64,000 bases of DNA, from positions 6,245,829 through 6,309,828 of the forward strand of contig NC_064537.1 in assembly GCF_023856365.1 (NCBI RefSeq). The letters are read 5' to 3'. A program made the position numbers and the translations under genes. Below, one piece after another: positions 51,697 to 62,536 of this stretch (position 1 is the stretch's first letter; each line of letters begins with the position of its first letter). Source of the DNA: Brienomyrus brachyistius (lineage: Eukaryota > Chordata > Actinopteri > Osteoglossiformes > Mormyridae). The notes beneath the pieces are model-generated. The model did not search any database. It saw nothing but the letters and a program-made list of their open reading frames with translations, and had not been told where the DNA came from.

Positions 51697-54463
51697 TTGC
51701 CGATAGGGGGCCATATGGTTTGGGTGATAAGGGTTGCCGTTATACTTTAATAGAAAAAAAATACATTACATGTATTTATTTGTGTTATTTTTAATTACGT
51801 TTACAAGGAATAATAAAACATATGGCAGGATGAATGCATGCTAGTGCATACACGTCCAGCGGGGCCCGTCCGGCCACAGGCACGGGCTGTTAGGAGTAGG
51901 CACAAGCGCCACAGCGTATTTTAAAAGAATGTGGGGATCTGAACGGGCTGGTAGGAGTAGTTGCGCGGCACTGGTAATTACACCATATTGGCAACCACTT
52001 GAGCCAGGTCATATGACCTACCAGGAAGTTATAAAAGGCTGCCAAGATGGAATCTCATTCTCTTGCTGCTGTGTTTTACAACTGGACATGGGATGGGTTC
52101 TTCTTCCCTGTGGGTAAGGAAAAGAGGAGAGGGTTTGTTTGAGAACTTGAATGTTTAATTTTACCAGGGTGACTGCTAGCAGCATGTAACTCTTCATGGA
52201 GGACGCGGAGGTGACTGGAATTTTATCATTTGACGTGATCCCCTACGGGCTGCTGGACTACAGACATTGAGGCTCTGGTAACTTGGGTTATACTGTGGGA
52301 TTTAAAAGGGTCTATGTTTCTTTGTTGATTGTTTCTTTGTACCTGTAGTATTGGAACGCTTCCTTTTGGTGTTGCTGTGCTGCGAGGGCATTAAGCATTC
52401 CTGCAAAGGACCAGAGTAGCTGCTGTTTTAGGCTTATTTGATAGGCTTTTGGTCTTCTTCTTAGTGCCCTGGTTGTTGCTATGGGCTAAGTTGTAACTAA
52501 TTTTAGTATTGTATTTTGGGCGGTGGACATCGGCCGCTACCCTCCCCTTATGTTTGTACATGGGATCTTTCTGTACAAGGTCGGATCCGCACAGGCTTTT
52601 GCTCTCTACTGTTGGGGTGCCACACTGAGCGGACACTGTACTGTTGTGTGTAGTGTTTGTCGTGTTGCATGCTGTGGTTTTGCTCTTTTCTTTGTCACCA
52701 GGGGCCTCCTGAGCTGAGAGCTGCGCGTGCCGATCTGACCTTACTATCTGGAGGATAGTCAGCCGCCCCCCAACCCTACCCCCCCCAGCAACCTTCTTTG
52801 TCTAATAGTTTTTAGATATTTGTAATAAAGTGGATTGGGTTTTATTTTTATATGCCTCTTTGTTATTGTCCTTTGCGGGGAGGGTTCGAACTTAGCCACG
52901 TTACAGAAGGAACATTAGCAGTTCCTCCTGCCCTTACCAGGAGGTGGCGTAGTCAGAGCAGTGTGGGTATTCTGTGCTTTGGGCACCACAAGAAAGCACC
53001 GAAATGTTTTCAAGAAAAACTTTAGCGTTATTTTAAAAGAAAACAATCAAGGAAATAAACCTGTTAATTCTTGTTTAAATAAATTAACGCAAGAGAGTCG
53101 GCTCTTTAAAGAAAATACTGTGTGGCTCTATGAGCATGCGCTACATGAGAGCGAGCCAGAGAGGAGAGCGCATGCGCTCATTAACCGCGTTATTTCTTGA
53201 TTATTGAAATGCTTCGAGCGTTTTACTTTATTATTCACATTGGCAGAAAAGTGCTTCATTACTTAAAAAACGTTATGGTTATAGGGGTTTATTTGAAATA
53301 ACAGGCGCTCCGCTGGTGTCGCCATTTTGAAACGGGCTGGCCACTTCGGTCTATCATTTGACCGCATTGTTCAAACAGACCTGCCGATTATGGCCGAGCT
53401 CTGGGACTCGGTCATTTAGCCTTTTGGCCTATTAAAGTTTGCTGTTAAAATGCTTTCTTCAACCTAACACTGGTAAATACCGCTAAAGTTTTTCTTCTTA
53501 TTCTTTAAGCATGTTGATTAAATGTAACGAGTTGAAGTGCTTTCTTTTAAAACGACGTGCTGTATGTTGGTTTCACTTGTGCTTGTTTAAACTCGGCATT
53601 TGCTCTTTTGCTTCTTTCGGGCATGTTTGTACTTGTTTAAATTCCGCCTGCTTTTCTTTTAAAATAACGCTAAAGTTCTATAAAACATTTTGGTGCTTTT
53701 AAAATACGCCGTGGCGCTTGTGCCGCCTACTAACACTACATGGCTGCGGCCGGACGGGTCCCCGCTGGACGTGTATCTTACATTCGTCCCTTTTGTTTTA
53801 TTCCTTAAACGTAATTAAAAATACAATATGAATACATGTAATGTATTTTCATTCTATTAAAGTTTAAAGGCAAGGGGCCATACTTTATTACGTACGCACG
53901 GAAGGGGTCTAAAAATTTGACCGAATTTTGCGTGCGTATGCTGGGGGGGGGGGGGGGGGGTGAACCAATTTGAGAAATTTCAAATTTAAGCGTTTCGTTC
54001 ACGATACCTGACCTGCTGGATTGCATTCCATACGTGCATATAACTCAAAATGCAACATGAGATTTTTAAGACGATCGGACTGTTTAAACAATATCTCATA
54101 AATTATCTAAAAAAATATATAGGTTGGCAATGCACCACGGACCTCCGAAATATCTGGTTTAGAAGGTGCTATAACATTATGGAAATGGCGACCCATTTAG
54201 TTTTATTTGAAAGTGATTTTATTACGGTAAATCTCATGACATCCCATCTCATTTGTTATCCCTAAAGTTAACAGGAACGTTTGTAGTTCCAAAAAGCAGT
54301 GCATAAGTCGACTGACGATCGCCCGTACGTACGTACGCGAGGGGGGGGGGGGGGGGTCAACTACCCAGCGCACGTGTGCTTACGGGGGATGGGGGTTACA
54401 AAAATCGGTAAAATGTATGGCCCCAACCCTTATCACCCAAACCATATGCCCCCCTATCGGCAA
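51697..54463. mobile_element. Foldback element with about 235-bp imperfect inverted repeats
   Basis: The left arm (51697-51935) is repeated in reverse complement at the right (53690-53873 plus 54425-54463). Shared words are TTGCCGATAGGGGGCCATAT, TTGGGTGATAAGGGTTGCCG, ACATTACATGTATTTA, CACGTCCAGCGGG and GGCGCTTGTGCC-like sequence. The right arm is split by a 551-bp insert. Inside, a second inverted pair occurs (ACTTTAGCGTTATTTTAAAA at about 53020, reversed near 53670). No transposase is seen and no target duplication was found. Confidence 0.8.
53874..54424. mobile_element. 551-bp nested element with GGGGCCATAC termini and long G tracts
   Basis: Inserted in the right arm. It begins GGGGCCATAC and ends GTATGGCCCC (10-bp inverted ends). 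AA flanks both sides and the uninterrupted left arm reads GGCAACCC (in reverse complement), so a 2-bp AA duplication fits. It carries G runs of 18 (53943-53960) and 16 (54341-54356). No coding potential. Confidence 0.75.
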
Positions 54464-54619
54464 CACGTGTAATAGACTTTTGGAATATTCCTGACACCTA
54501 CTCAAATTCAAATGAAAACACCTGTCTCTTATTCGTTTTTAATGCTTTATTTACAAGAATTTACATATTTAAATAGTACTGATAGTCAAAGTTCTATGTT
54601 CTCATCCACTATTGGCGTA

Positions 54620-55880
54620 TTCATCTTGCATCATCTCCTCCATTGCCTTGCCTTGTACTCGTCCATTGCCTTATACTCCTCCTCAATTGCCTTATTCTCC
54701 TCCTCCCTTGCCTTGTACTCCTTCACCATTGCCTTGTACGCCTCCTCCATTGCCTTGTTCTCCTCCTCCATTGCCTTTCTCTCCTCCTCCTCCCTTGCCT
54801 TGTACTCCTTCACCATTGCCTTGTACGCCTCCTCCATTGCCTTGTTCTCCTCCTCCATTGCCTTGCTCTCCTCCTCCTCCCTTGCCTTGTACTCCTTCAC
54901 CATTGCCTTGCACTCCTCCATTGCCTTGCTGTCCTCCTCCTCCCTTGCCTTGTACTCCTTCACTATTGCCTTGTACTCCTTCACTGTTGCCTTGTACTCC
55001 TTCACTGTTGCCTTGTACTCCTTCTCCATTGCCTTGCACTCCTCCTCCATTGCCTTGCACTCCTCCTCCATTGCCTTGCACTCCTCCATTGCCTTGCACT
55101 CCTCCTCCTCCCTTGCTTTGTACTCCTTAACCATTGCCTTGTTCTCCTCCTCCACCACCACTGCTTGGCTGTCCACCACCTCTGCCTGGCTCTCCTCCTC
55201 CACCACCACTGCCTGGCTCTCCTCCTCCTCCACCACCACTGCCGGGCTCTCCTCCTCCTCCCTTGCCTTGTACTCCTCCTCCATTGCCTTTCTCTCCTCC
55301 TCCTCCCTTGCCTTGTACTCCTTCAGCATTGCCTTGTTCTCCTCCTCCATTGCCTTGTTCTCCTCCTCCATTGCCTTGTTCTCCTCCTCCATTGCTTTGC
55401 TCTCCTCCTCCATTGCCTTGCTCTCCTCCTCCATTGCCTTGCTCTCCTCCTCCATTGCCTTGCACTCCTCCACCAATCCCTTGCACTCCTCCTCTATTGC
55501 CTTGTACTCCTCCTCCATTGCCTTGCACTCCTCCTTTATTGCCTTGCACTCCTCCACCAATCCCTTGCACTCCTCCTCCATTGCCTTGTACTCCTCCTTC
55601 ATTGCCTTGCACTCCTCCACCAATCCCTTGCACTCCTTCTCCATTGCCTTGCACTCCTCCACCTTTGCATTGCACTCCACCACCACTGCCTGGCTCTCCT
55701 CCTCCTCCACCTCTGACTGGCTCTCCTCCTCCACCACCCTTGCCTGGCTCTCCTCCTTCACCACCCTTGCCTGGCTCTCCTCTTCCACCACCCTTGCCTG
55801 GCTCTCCTCCTCCACCACCACTGCCTGGCTCTCCTCCTCCACCACCATTGCCTGGCTCTCCACCACCATTGCCTTTTTTC
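54620..55880. repeat. Compositional tandem repeat (CTCCTCCATTGCCTTG type)
   Basis: DNA-level description of the array that encodes the ORF above: imperfect units of about 21-33 bp, pyrimidine-rich on +, with a strong strand bias. Confidence 0.9.
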
Positions 55881-56016
55881 CTTTCCCTTTTTTTGAAAAA
55901 AACTTCTTTATCCAGGATATCTTTTTTTTCCCTCCATTTTCCTTCCTTTCTTTAGCTTCCCCAGCGTCATTTGGTACCGCTTGCGGCCTAAAGCAGTTCA
56001 GAGTAAAGCACTTCAT
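54631..56016 (-). CDS. 461-codon ORF, lysine/glutamate coiled-coil repeat protein, status unsure
   Basis: On the minus strand it starts MKCFTLNCFRPQAVPNDAGE, then a basic stretch (KKKISWIKKFFSKKGKGKKA), then about 380 residues of repeats built on EEECKAMEEE, EESQAVVVEE and VKEYKAREEEE, ending near 54631. The repeats are mostly seven residues (21 bp), fitting a heptad coiled coil with Ala/Met/Val at core positions. The head is not repetitive and shares its frame with the repeats, unlike a pure minisatellite. Against it: other frames are also open across the array, and no promoter, intron or homologue could be established. It may be a real single-exon gene, a retrocopy, or a repeat-driven open frame. 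Function unknown. Confidence 0.4.
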   Translation of the reverse strand: MKCFTLNCFRPQAVPNDAGEAKERKENGGKKKISWIKKFFSKKGKGKKAMVVESQAMVVEEESQAVVVEEESQARVVEEESQARVVKEESQARVVEEESQSEVEEEESQAVVVECNAKVEECKAMEKECKGLVEECKAMKEEYKAMEEECKGLVEECKAIKEECKAMEEEYKAIEEECKGLVEECKAMEEESKAMEEESKAMEEESKAMEEENKAMEEENKAMEEENKAMLKEYKAREEEERKAMEEEYKAREEEESPAVVVEEEESQAVVVEEESQAEVVDSQAVVVEEENKAMVKEYKAREEEECKAMEECKAMEEECKAMEEECKAMEKEYKATVKEYKATVKEYKAIVKEYKAREEEDSKAMEECKAMVKEYKAREEEESKAMEEENKAMEEAYKAMVKEYKAREEEERKAMEEENKAMEEAYKAMVKEYKAREEENKAIEEEYKAMDEYKARQWRR

Positions 56017-56049
56017 TTTGAGATGTGTCTCGCTCGATGTCTGATTTGT

Positions 56050-59030
56050 TTTGAAGTGGTATTAGTGCCTACAGCTCAGTTTATACCTTCAGAATGATGA
56101 CATCAGAGTTGTCACGGTAACATTCTGTTCTAGAATTCTATTTGAAAAACAACTATAGGTGCCATATTTGGTCAGTGGTTAATTTTTTTTAATTCTTTGC
56201 ATTTGTAATATGCTTTATTCAGCTCATATTCTACAGCATATATTGTATGAAATTCCATATTTATCTTAATTAGGTTACGCGCAGATAATATTCTGTACTT
56301 GCAAACAATGCAGAAACCTACCAAACATTGCCGGGCCGTTCCTGTGCTCACAGAGCGTAGTGAGCTTTACTTTACTCAGGAAGAGGACAGGCTCACATTT
56401 TCTGACCGTGGCCATGCCTTGTGAAAGGTGCTGAACTTAGTGATGAGACAGTTAATACCGAGATTCTGGAGATCGCCTCCTCAAAGTGAGGCCCAGCGAC
56501 TTCAAGCTGGGAATCAGGGCTTGCTAAGTTTATGCAATATCACGTGACCGATGACTTCCGATTCATCCTGAGGTGTAAGAGGCTTTGAATCCTGTTGGCT
56601 CTTCAAAACTTTTATATGAGTGAGATGATTCTGATTAGCAATGGTAGTGGAGGCCAGTTTAACCAAGGAACCAGCCGTCAGGTGATGGGTCACAGCAAGG
56701 AGGGGTATGAAGTTGGGTATCAGTGTTTGGGTACATTTAATGGAGGTGAGATAAAACATTTGGTAAGGTTTAGCAGCGTCTGTAATGTCCCTGCATTGTA
56801 GACAGAGCTTTCTGGATAGATTCTGGACACACACACCCCTGTATTGGACAAATGAATTCAGAAAATGGATGGATTGCAGTGTTTTTCATGTTTTCATGAG
56901 TGGAAGTGAACTTTTACAGAACTGAGTATTTGAGTAAAATTCATTTTTGATTAATCTCATTGCCTGTATTTTTGCCCCTTATTTTGAGTTGTTTTGAATG
57001 CTGCACTGTTCAGTTGCAAATGGTAGGTCCCTCTGAATCCCATCTTCGCTTTTCTCCACCTCATGTTATTCACAGGTATCTGACTCTTGAATCTGGCTGA
57101 AATGATCCCAGTCGATTTTCCAATCTCCGCCTTTTCTATTTGGCAGAATGCACAGCCTGGATCCAAACTGCCTTCCTTCCCAGTTGGACTAACAGTTGGC
57201 TCCACCTGACACTTTATACCATTTAAACCCCAGCTGATCACAGAGCTTATTGCAGGATGTGTGTTTATTCCTCTCCATGTGTTGTGAGGCTGCCTTGCCT
57301 AACCCCTATAGTAAGGAGAAGGTCATAAACTTGTGGTCTTATGTTTTATTAATTCTGAAATGGGTAAGAAATGAGCAGCAGGATGATATAGAGCTAAAAG
57401 GTGCGATTGTTCTAGCACTACGATGTAATCCAAGGAGAAAGGCAGCACTGCCTTGCTGAATGTGATTTCTGTGGCAAAAAAGATGGTGATATTGCTGGCA
57501 AGCGGTCTTTTTATGAAACTCAAATGTAACTCTGTCAAAGTACAATTTTACCAGGGTCCCTGAATTCACTTGAGACGCTCTGTTAAAATAACCTCCCAGA
57601 AGACAGAATGAAGCTGTAATTCATACAGGTGGCAAAACTAAAATGTCTCTTGGTAATTTCATCAGGGCGGTGATGGAATTACAAATGTGCATGTTTTCGG
57701 CGAGTGATGGATGAGGTGATATGAAACATGCAGTTGTCTGTAATCGCTGCAGCTTCGGGGAAAAGACTAGCATCCCTTTAAAGTTCATTACATTAGGATG
57801 GCAGGCAGAGGTCACTGCAGTTTGGACGTGCCAGGAACAGAGGAATAAAGCCAAGTAGAATGTATGGAACTTGCAGTCTGTAATATGTCACAGAGTAAGG
57901 CATAACTAAACGCACTGCTTACAGTTTCCCAGGGGAGTGTGGCCCCCCTTTCCCTCACCGCATCAAATTTTTCAGTTTCACTCATTTCTCAGTTTATGGA
58001 TTATGGGTATGAGCCTGTGTAAAATACACATTTTTTTTGCAAACTCCAGCTTGGCTCTTCCCTGCTTCTCATTGATGAAGGGCTTCTTCCTTGCTTAATG
58101 GGTCTTCACCGCTGCTTCTAGGAGCCTGTCCTACCAGTACACTTCACACTTAATGTTTTCTATTCCTTTTGAAGGTCACTTGAGGTCATCCTCCGATTTG
58201 TTAGACACTGACGGATAAGTTGATGGTCATCTGTGGCATTAGAAGGTTACTTCTGCCCACTACCTGGCTGGTTTTTGATTTTTCCCAGTGTCTCCTGCTT
58301 CTTCACCCTGTTCTTGTGTACTGCGGTCTTAGAAACTCATGAGCATGGAAGCAGCCTGCCTCACAGTGTAGCCTTCTGCCAGCAGAACCAGGATTAAACC
58401 AGAATTTAACAATGCAGATTTTAAAAAAGTATATAGAGTGGTCTCTTAATGTTTTACAGAGCTGTGTATTGTTTATATGTATTTATTTTATCTTATAGCT
58501 GCATGTTTGAACCTGAGACCAGTTTTGAAATGGAGTCTGTTTCAGAATACTACATTCACACCCCCAAAACCTTCATATCCCAAATACTGCATCATGAAAG
58601 GTGAAAATTGGTAGGTTTATGCTGGTGAAATAATGAAGATAGATGCTGCTGCTTTTAAATCATTCACAAGGTTGTTTATTGAAATGGTTTATTGAATGGC
58701 ATCTAACAATTTGAAACACATATGGAGGTATAATAGACATTCGCCTCAGAATTATATTTCTGTTATGTAATTTTATCTTTAAAGTGACCTTATTAAATTT
58801 GTTCCCCGAAGTAGTAATTTCATCCCACACCCTGAGGGCTTTTGCATGCTGGTTATATGTGCTGTTAGTATGCTAACAGCATTTTCTACCCAGGGAGTCT
58901 GATCGAAAACCAAAATCAAGCTGCTGCTGTGAGCTCCTGCTGAGCACCCTGCTTGGAGGCATGTAGACTCGACGGACGCTACAGAGTGTTCCAGTGACCG
59001 CCCACTAATACATATCTGCATCATATATGT
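56050..59030. other. Intergenic stretch, no gene recognised
   Basis: Contains the second copy (56651-56757) of the block at 49153-49262. No V exon, RSS or enzyme motif; frames of 60-106 codons lack any family signature. Confidence 0.45.
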
Positions 59031-59034
59031 GGGA

Positions 59035-60150
59035 ATGATGAGATTCCTCCCATTGTTCAGCTTAATCTTAATCATTAACAATTGTTTGCTTATAAGTAAA
59101 TGAATTTTCTCTCTGTGTTCTTCCTATCACGTTCCCTTGGGGTGTATCGTATTACATTTTTAAATGTTTTAATGACATATAGTTTTAGGAACATCAGCAC
59201 CTGCACTGTAGTATTCAATTCAATTTATTTTATATAGCGCCTTTTAATAAAGAAAGCCGGAAGACAATGGAGGAGAGGAACCAAAAGCTCCCAAGTAAGG
59301 AGAAAAAAAAACCTCTGGGGGTCCAAGGTCAACTGTCTGCCGACCCCCCCTGGGAAAACTAGCATTACCGAAAACAGAAAAGAGTTGACATGCTTGTGAA
59401 AAGAGAGATTTATGCTGGGATTAAGAATGAAGACAAAGTCCATCAAGGAGTCCGTTATGCATGTTGGCCTGTGAAGGATGGCCAAGGTCCATTCTCCACG
59501 TTGGGCTGTGCCGGGTGGCACTGAAGGCTGCACCCACGGTGATATATTTGGTATGACCCATTCGTGATGTCACCCCTCCATGGGACTGACCCAGGACTCC
59601 AGCTCAGATGCTGCCCACTTCGGGCTCCACCCAGACATGTGGGAAGGCAGAGAGTATGGATGGTCAGAACATGTGTTGACACATAAACGGACAAGCATAG
59701 TAGATATAAATAACATGTACAGCAGCACCAGCAGCCATAGTTATGGTGCGGTAGGTCGTGGGCAAGATAAACTGAAGTAATGGGTCTTAAAGGCCGAGAA
59801 TGAATCGGCATCCCGAACGTAGGCTGGTAAACCATTCCACAAGTATCACTCCTAGTGTGTAAATCTTCCGGAACATCAGCACCTGCACTGTAGTATCACT
59901 CCTCCTGTCCTTTAATACTACAAAGGGCATTTCATACTCCACCCCTGTGCAAATGAGTCCCTGTTTCCTTCCTCCCTCCTCATTTAAACAGCACATTGTT
60001 GACTCTCTTTAAACCCTCAGTAGTTCCTAAGGAACACGGTGAAGAGCAGCTCACAGCAGATCATCTTCAGCACCGACCATGATCTCTGTGTCTCTGCTGC
60101 TGCTGGCAGCTGCATCCTGTGAGTCTCTGTGTTTCTTCAAGAAGAACAAA
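59035..60150 (+). repeat. Duplicated VH10-type flank, promoter and leader (partner 33430-34251 plus 37187-37485)
   Basis: Runs without the LTR element: CCACAAGTATCACTCCTAGT passes directly to GTGTAAATCTTCCGG. Similarity ends shortly after the leader donor, around CTTCAAGAAGAAC. Confidence 0.92.
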
Positions 60151-60930
60151 AATCAGCAGAACGACAGAAAATATATGTAGGTAGTTTGATAATTTATTTA
60201 ATTAGTTATTTTCTTTTTATAACATTCAAAAATGCACACAAAGCTGGGGATCCAAACAGTGACAGTAAAAGTATTTGTGTTGAAATGTTGAATCTTAATA
60301 TAGTAATGGTATCTTATTCCTAAGTTGTTTGTGTTGTGGGGTTTACATTCACATTTATATGGAACAATTATGTCTGAAACTTAATTTCTTATACTTTATT
60401 AAACAGAAACACGTGCCTGACATTAGTCTGTGTACCACTCTACTGTGCAGCCGCACTGTCCCCCCTCCCATCTCCCACACATGGTCCATCGCGGTTCCAT
60501 AGGGGGGGGGCTGCTGTCCCCAGCCTCTGTATATAATACTGAGTCATCCTTTGGGAGGATTGGGGTGAATCCCACAGCGGACCTCCCTTATCACGAATGA
60601 CACACATGATTATTTTTAAATTGCTGTTTGTTGTACTGACTACCTATATTTTGCATTATAGTACTATATTTAAATGCAGTTTCCCTCAACAGAAGCGGTT
60701 TCTTTTCCTACAGGTGCCCAGTGTCATACTGAGCTCATTATCCAGCTGCTAAGATTGTTAAACCAGGAGAGTCTCTGACCATCTCCTGTAAAGTCTCTAC
60801 TTATTCACTCACTGACAGCAGCTACTGTAGCAGCTTCATTCGACAGCCGACAGGAGAAGCACTGGGGTGGTTTGCTGGGGTTTGTGGTGATGGGGACACT
60901 TATTACAAGGCCTCACTAATTACTCACTAA
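60079..60930 (+). pseudogene. IGHV: VH12 pseudogene: VH10-type leader with truncated cysteine-type V exon
   Basis: The leader 60079-60118 is identical in type to VH10 ([13 protein letters not shown]). The next V-like exon starts only at 60714 (595-bp intron, against 137 bp in VH10). That exon has a one-base frameshift in framework 1 (CTCATTATCCAGC), after which the frame gives [41 protein letters not shown]. It then breaks off at about 60926 before framework 3, with no RSS. It keeps the CDR1 and CDR2 cysteines and Phe41 of VH1/VH8, and its framework 2 Glu-Trp is Gly-Trp. Dead by frameshift and truncation. Leader and V exon seem to come from different V subgroups. Confidence 0.9.
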
Positions 60931-61084
60931 TCATGAATGTAATTAACATAATACACTGAAAAGGATCATGACAAAGACAGGGTGCAATAATTTACTTCCA
61001 GTATTAAAGAAGATTCATTGATAGACATTCAAAATTAAAGCATTTTCAGGTTTTTTTTTTTTTTTTAAAAGTATGGCATCTGTA

Positions 61085-61447
61085 GGGGCGGCATGGTGGT
61101 GCAGTGGTTAGCACTGTCGCCTCACACCTCTGGGACCCGGGTTCGAGTTTCCGCCTGGGTTACATGTGTGTGGAGTTTGCATGTTCTCCCCATGTCGTTG
61201 TGGGGTTTCCTCCGGGTACTCCGGTTTCCCCCCACAGTCCAAAAACATGCTGAGGCTAATTGGAGTTGCTAAATTGCCCGTAGGTGTGAATGTCTGCGTG
61301 AATAGTGTGTGAGTGTGCCCTGCGATGGGCTGGCCCCCCATCCTGGGTTGTTCCCTGCCTCGTTCCCATTGCTTCCGGGATAGGCTCCGGACCCCCCGCG
61401 ACCTAGTAGGATAAGCGGTTTGGAAAATGGATGGATGGATGGATGGT
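61085..61447 (+). mobile_element. Full-length SINE, 363 bp, target duplication ATCTGTA
   Basis: tRNA-like head (GGTGGTGCAGTGGTTAGCAC, then GGGTTCGAGTTTCC), a body with TTTGCATGTTCTCCCC, CAGTCCAAAAACATGC and CCTGCGATGGGCTGG, and a GATAAGCGG..(GGAT)n tail. ATCTGTA flanks at 61078-61084 and 61448-61454. This is the best reference copy of the family in the window. Confidence 0.93.
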
Positions 61448-61904
61448 ATCTGTAATATGTTGAAAAAATATTGGGTGTAATGAAGGTCTGACAGGGAGCT
61501 GTTTGCTGCTGTTTAAGTTCTTCTCCATAAGGGGGCGCCAGAGCTCCTTATGGAGGGTCATACAGACTTCTGTGTTCAGGGTGACTCAGAACAGCAGGCT
61601 GTAAAGCTTATGGCTCTGCAGTGTGTTACTCTACTCAGGATTCAGTGAGAGACGTCTGACTATAATCCTCTGTCTGTGACCTTCATCACACAGGAATCAT
61701 TAGGGAATTCATTCTAATTCTGGGCCTTAGATTCAGAAGTTTATTTAAGTTTAACTTATCTAGCAAACATGTTTTTCCAATGCAGCATACGAGTGAAGAA
61801 AGCTTGTGGTCAGAGAGCAGGTCAGCCAGCGTCCCTGGAACAGTCAGAGTTAAGGGTCGTGCTCAAGGGCCCAACAGTGATATAAATACTCAGAGCAGCT
61901 GAAC

Positions 61905-62510
61905 CCATAACCTTCCAGACATGGGCGCAGAGCCCTACCCTGCTGGGCTGTACACTCTGTGTTAATGTCATTATGGCTATAGGCATATATTCCGATTTGC
62001 ACAAAATGTGCCATTATTGTTACAGAATAACCAGGAATCTCACTAATTAAAATGTTAATTCTCCAGTTTCATTAGAGTGTATTCCTGTTTGTCAGATTCC
62101 TTTCCTGGAGATGTAGGCAGTTGCTATATTACTATTTATTGAAGTTGAAGTGTCAAATCTGAGAGGTCTATGAGATAATGACAACAGGGGTTTATGAAAA
62201 TTAAATCAAAATACCTACTATATCTACTACAATGTTAAAAATAGAGAAAAATATCTATACATAAGCATATATTGAACATAATACCAAAGGTAATCTGACC
62301 TGATTAGACCATCAGCAGATCTATAAGCCATTAATGCTCATTCTTCAGCTTGTGTCCATCTCAAACAGCACAGTTATCCATATACAGCAGTACAGCCATC
62401 TGTCTCTCTGCTTCACTTGATTTCACTCAACAATCCCCAGAGATTCATTTGCTTCTGCTGGACTTTGTATAAAAGCCAGAGTGACACCTTCAAACACACA
62501 GACATCAGTC
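61905..62510 (+). repeat. Duplicated 5' flank of VH13 (partner 21607-22560)
   Basis: Same block as before VH6 but without the solo LTR. Also carries a SINE-like GCCCTACCCTGCTGGGCTG piece found in both copies. Confidence 0.88.
62447..62475 (+). promoter_or_regulatory. VH13 promoter: inverse-octamer-like site plus TATA
   Basis: ATTTGCTT (62447-62454) and TATAAAAG (62468-62475), as before VH6. Confidence 0.6.
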
Positions 62511-62536
62511 ACACTCAAGGACGCCTCTGTAACACA

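Noticed and set aside
54620..55880. Plus-strand proline-rich frames (CTPPPLPCSPP type)
   Set aside because: They are the complement of the better-supported minus-strand coiled-coil frame and lack a unique head.
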